Origin: JALZEG01 sp035942255
GTDB lineage: Bacteria > Actinomycetota > CADDZG01 > WHSQ01
NCBI GenBank assembly: GCA_035942255.1
Contig: DASZDG010000148.1
Span: 1-64,000 of the forward strand
Direction: 5' to 3'
Length of the DNA stretch: 64,000 bases
Part shown: positions 61,382 through 64,000 of the stretch, one piece after another
How the letters are laid out: every line of letters begins with the position of its first letter
Position numbering within the stretch: position 1 is the stretch's first letter
The notes under the pieces: generated by a model
What the model was told of the DNA's origin: nothing
Databases searched by the model: none
What the model saw: the letters and a program-made list of their open reading frames with translations, nothing else
Program-made: the position numbers and the translations under genes

Positions 61382-61454
61382 TGGTGTGACTCCTGAAAGT
61401 TTTGAGATTGGGCGGGTGCGCCAGAGAGGGTAACGCATGCCGCAAATACGCCCC

Positions 61455-61472
61455 CGTCGCCGAAGGCGACGA
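61455..61472. repeat. repeated hairpin element, copy 2
   Basis: Second identical copy of CGTCGCCGAAGGCGACGA (first at 60273-60290), located in the divergent gap between mreB and the small peptide gene. The gap (61382-61598) otherwise contains a GATACT sequence near 61508 that could be a -10, but nothing certain. Confidence 0.6.
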
Positions 61473-61598
61473 CACCTCACGCCGGAATCCCCCACCCGGG
61501 GGACGAAGATACTTGAGGTGGGTGAAGGGCCTCCTACCGCACCGGCGGAACGCCTGAACTGTCGGATCCGCGCATCGCCGGAAGATCCTGGAGGTCCC

Positions 61599-61766
61599 AT
61601 GAGAGCTGTTCGTTCAATGGTGGCGGCGGCCGCCGTCGTGGCGTCCTTTGCTGCGGCAGCACCCGCTCACGCGTGGGAGTGCCAGCGCAGCGAGGTGTGC
61701 CAGCAGGCGGTGATGACCGTCTGCACGACCGTCGCGAAGGTGACGGGCGAGCACAACTGCCACTAG
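61599..61766 (+). CDS. small secreted Cys-rich peptide
   Basis: 55-residue precursor: signal peptide (MRAVRSMVAAAAVVASFA, cleavage likely after AHA), then a ~30-residue mature peptide WECQRSEVCQQAVMTVC...GEHNCH with cysteine spacing C-x5-C-x7-C-x11-C. GGAGG lies four bases before the ATG. It shares the C-x5-C and [DE]VC pattern with the peptide at 26613, suggesting paralogues. Divergent from mreB. Confidence 0.7.
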   Translation: MRAVRSMVAAAAVVASFAAAAPAHAWECQRSEVCQQAVMTVCTTVAKVTGEHNCH

Positions 61767-61781
61767 CTGCGGGTTCCGGGG

Positions 61782-61799
61782 GCGCTGCCCGCGCAGCGC
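61782..61799 (+). terminator. stem-loop after the small peptide gene
   Basis: GCGCTGC-CCGC-GCAGCGC, a 7-bp stem, 15 bases past the peptide stop, followed by TCCCTTACC on the plus strand. Weak U-run; plausible terminator. The rest of the gap to 61871 is unassigned. Confidence 0.5.
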
Positions 61800-61870
61800 T
61801 CCCTTACCTCAAGTAGACGCCTACCGTCTGCTGCCTCACGCGTATTCGGATCAATCGTCGCGGGTCGGAT

Positions 61871-62800
61871 CTATTCGGAGTCTTCGGTCAGTTGTTCGAT
61901 ATCGACGGCTGCCCGACGAGGAAGTTCAGGCTCCGGCGTCTTCCCACCGGATTCATCGACGGCCGTCGTAATCTCGCTCGCGATGGAATAAAGAACGTCG
62001 TCAAGGTCAGAGACATGCGCAGAGACGGGAACCTTCACCGACTCGTAGCCAGTCGCGGCGGCGTTGGTCCGCCAGGCGAAGACTCCGGCGCCGTCGAGAT
62101 ACGTATCGACTAGGGCCCGCGCCTCGGTGACCATGTGGTCTACGGAGTCGTCTCTTGAGCGCTCGCCGACGCTCAACCGCGTTGCCCACAAGAAATAAGT
62201 CTTCGGAGGCGCTCCGCGGCGCCAAACGCCCCAATGCCGTATTGCAGTGTGCTGTTGTCTTCGGAAGAGCTTTAGGTCCGTAGCGGCGAACTTCAGCTCC
62301 TTGCGCCTATTGGACCAGTCCGAAAAGGCGCCGCGCGCAGGAGTCGATCCATATGCTGGCGCGCCCGTGATCTTTGTCTCAGCGCATATCAGGGGATCTT
62401 CTCGCCGCTTCGGCCACGCCACGTCGATCTGGTGCTCTTGCGAGAAGCCTTGAACTTTCGTACGAGCACCGATTTCCTGCGCAGTCTGGTTCTGAAGCAG
62501 GAGGGCCGTCAGCTCAGCGAAGAGATTTCCCTTCGTCCGATAGAACCCCCCGAGGTCCTTGAATGGCTTAGTCCGACCGAAATACACCTCCGTATTGCGA
62601 GGCATCTGTCCCGAGACTCGGAACGCGTCGAATGCCCACATGATCCCAAGCCAGTCGGCTTGCACGTCAGAGAACTTCTGAACGGACTCCGCCTGGACGC
62701 GCTCCTTAAGCTGATCCCACAGTTCACCCGGATGCCCGACTCTCTCCTCGATTTGCTCTGGCCTCAACCGTCCCAGCCTCCGACCCCAGACGACGTTCAC
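61871..62800 (-). CDS. probable restriction endonuclease of a type II-like R-M system
   Basis: About 309 residues from GTG 62800 (or about 298 from TTG 62767; both have a purine-rich site upstream, and both overlap the methyltransferase). Near residue 110-150, KGNLFAELTALLLQNQT precedes EHQIDVAWPKRREDPLICAETKITG, an E-x(n)-D-x(n)-E-x-K pattern like the PD-(D/E)XK nuclease core. The family is not known to me by name; the pairing with a methyltransferase suggests the cognate endonuclease. The region is visibly less GC-rich than the rest of the window. Confidence 0.65.
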   Translation of the reverse strand: MNVVWGRRLGRLRPEQIEERVGHPGELWDQLKERVQAESVQKFSDVQADWLGIMWAFDAFRVSGQMPRNTEVYFGRTKPFKDLGGFYRTKGNLFAELTALLLQNQTAQEIGARTKVQGFSQEHQIDVAWPKRREDPLICAETKITGAPAYGSTPARGAFSDWSNRRKELKFAATDLKLFRRQQHTAIRHWGVWRRGAPPKTYFLWATRLSVGERSRDDSVDHMVTEARALVDTYLDGAGVFAWRTNAAATGYESVKVPVSAHVSDLDDVLYSIASEITTAVDESGGKTPEPELPRRAAVDIEQLTEDSE

Positions 62801-64000
62801 GCAGTGCCCTTGCGGCTTCGTGCAACTCTGCCATCTCACTACCACTGAGGCCAATCGTCTGCCGCAGTAGCACGTCGTCAACCCTCGCAAGAACTGATGT
62901 CCATCGGCCTTGGCGCAATTGGCGATCGAGGCTCGAACGATCGGACTTCAGCTTCGCCCACGCCTTTTCCAGAAGTGGGATCTGGGGAACTGGGAGAAGG
63001 GCCGCCTCTCGAGGCTCCATCTTCAGGACGCCGCCGCCATAAGAGCGCCCAAAGATCTCAGCGCCGAGAAGGGAAACCGAATTGAGTGCTAGCAGCGGCA
63101 ACGCCGACCTCAGCCACCTTGGCACGTCCTCCCGAAACCTCACTCCGTGCATCGAGTTCAAATACGTGACGCCTGCGGGGTTCGCGATCAGCCGGGGGAA
63201 CCGATGACTCATGTACGTAAAGAAGAGGTCGGGCGGCGTCACCGCCGGTGGTCTCCACCAGGGATCTCGGACTGAGCACTTGTACGCCTTTGGTACCCCG
63301 ACGCGTTCTCCCTCAGCAATGTATTTATTCAGCCCTTCCGAGGAGCTTGACGTGGCGGGATAGAGAAGCCACACGCGCTCACCCGAGGCGCGGAGCCTCT
63401 GCCAGTCTGCTTTGGTGAAAGAAAGCCCACGTAAGTGGCGAGTCCCGGGGGGGCTGATCGGCGTTAAATCAGCCTCATCCAACCCGTACTCCTGCTTCAC
63501 GGCATCAGAAATCGCGAAGAACGAGTTCGCGCCGGTGACGGTTCCTAATTCGGTGGATCCCAAAGAACGCAGAGAAACGAAATTGTCTCGCGTGACCTTG
63601 CGGAACAACTGACGTTGGCGGATCGAAAGCAGCAGGTCGTTCCACTTACCCTCGTCAGCTGGAGTTACCGGCAGACTGTCGAAGCCGTGCATGGTTGCCA
63701 GATCCTTCGCATCCTCTAGGTTCCAGAGAGCGAAAGCGTCGCAACCACCGCTTCCCTGCGCTATGACCAAGACCACTCTCTCAAGAGCATCCTGGAACTG
63801 GAGACGCTCGAACATGACCAGATGAACCGCGGCGAATCGCTGCCGGAGCCAACGACGGATCGGCTCGGCGTAATTCACGGTCAGAAGCTCGGCCGGAAGG
63901 ACCATCGCTAGCCGACCATCCGGCTTCAAGAATGCCGAAGTGTGCACCAGCACGCCGGCCCACGACGACGCCAAACCTGACAGTCGGACGCCTTGCCTCA
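62724..64000 (-). CDS. DNA methyltransferase / type II R-M modification subunit, 5' end off window
   Basis: At least 425 residues; the frame is open to the window edge, so the start and probably the AdoMet-binding N-terminus lie beyond 64000. The visible part resembles the target-recognition half of Eco57I/PglX-like N6-adenine methylases: SAFLKPDGRLAMVLPAELLTVNYAEPIRRWLRQRF, a middle with LTPISPPGTRHLRGLSFTKADW, and WLLYPATSSSSEGLNKYIAEGERVGVPKAYKCSVRDPWWRPP...DLFFTYMSHRFPRLIANPAGVTYLNSMHGVRF, which recurs in such enzymes. The catalytic NPPY motif is not visible. The 3' end overlaps the endonuclease gene. Confidence 0.82.
   Translation of the reverse strand, partial: RQGVRLSGLASSWAGVLVHTSAFLKPDGRLAMVLPAELLTVNYAEPIRRWLRQRFAAVHLVMFERLQFQDALERVVLVIAQGSGGCDAFALWNLEDAKDLATMHGFDSLPVTPADEGKWNDLLLSIRQRQLFRKVTRDNFVSLRSLGSTELGTVTGANSFFAISDAVKQEYGLDEADLTPISPPGTRHLRGLSFTKADWQRLRASGERVWLLYPATSSSSEGLNKYIAEGERVGVPKAYKCSVRDPWWRPPAVTPPDLFFTYMSHRFPRLIANPAGVTYLNSMHGVRFREDVPRWLRSALPLLALNSVSLLGAEIFGRSYGGGVLKMEPREAALLPVPQIPLLEKAWAKLKSDRSSLDRQLRQGRWTSVLARVDDVLLRQTIGLSGSEMAELHEAARALRERRLGSEAGTVEARANRGESRASG

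Overview
This is a high-GC, gene-dense chromosomal window. Its gene orders are characteristic of Actinomycetota: hrcA-dnaJ-rsmE-mtaB-HIT-phoH-ybeY-CBS protein-era-recO-uppS; mreB/mreCD-mrdA-rodA-rng-rplU-rpmA-obgE-proB-proA; and nadD-LCP protein-rsfS. Together with GTG/TTG starts and frequent 4-base stop/start overlaps, they suggest a rod-shaped, probably uncultured, deep-branching actinobacterium. I cannot place it to class. The window is core chromosome with short accessory insertions; no plasmid or phage backbone is visible.

Layout. (1) 1-12.75 kb, minus strand: a long housekeeping run for heat shock (CIRCE, hrcA, dnaJ), rRNA/tRNA modification (rsmE, mtaB), ribosome maturation (ybeY, era), repair (recO) and lipid carrier synthesis (uppS), with an ABC-2 exporter and a cold-shock-like protein inserted. 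(2) 12.85-16.5 kb, plus strand: ECF sigma factor, anti-sigma factor and M15 D,D-peptidase in one overlapping operon. (3) 16.7-26.1 kb: a STAND ATPase converging on an apparent minus-strand operon of LuxR-type HTH, secreted propeller/VWA protein, FtsH-like protease, tandem-AAA+ ATPase and XRE-TPR regulator. I do not recognise this as a described system; it is the strongest candidate for something new. (4) 26.3-26.8 kb: two divergent small secreted Cys-rich peptides around a centred palindrome; a third peptide lies at 61.6 kb. (5) 26.8-40.1 kb: LOG-like protein, hemW, an MNT nucleotidyltransferase, lepA, an ArsR/SRPBCC cluster, rpsT, holA, comEC-comEA, an Eis-like acetyltransferase and leuS. (6) 40.1-43.9 kb: lipoprotein, a split HicA/HicB pair, a secreted LVIVD-type protein, VapBC, and tRNA-Ala(GGC) followed by a duplicated 3' half. 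(7) 44-61.4 kb, minus strand: rsfS, a divergent LCP-like protein, nadD, proBA, obgE, rpmA, rplU, rng, rodA, mrdA, mreD, mreC and mreB, with a secreted LVIVD-like gene wedged between mreB and mreC. (8) 61.8-64 kb: a less GC-rich restriction endonuclease/methyltransferase pair that runs off the window.

How parts work together: MreBCD, RodA and PBP2 form the elongation machinery; UppS supplies its lipid carrier; the sigma/anti-sigma/M15 operon looks like envelope-stress control; and Obg, Era, YbeY, RsfS, LepA, L21, L27, S20 and RNase G cover ribosome assembly. One recurrent oddity is translation initiation. era has no ATG/GTG/TTG available and appears to start at ATT, and plausible ATC and ATA starts are seen for the LuxR-type gene and vapC.
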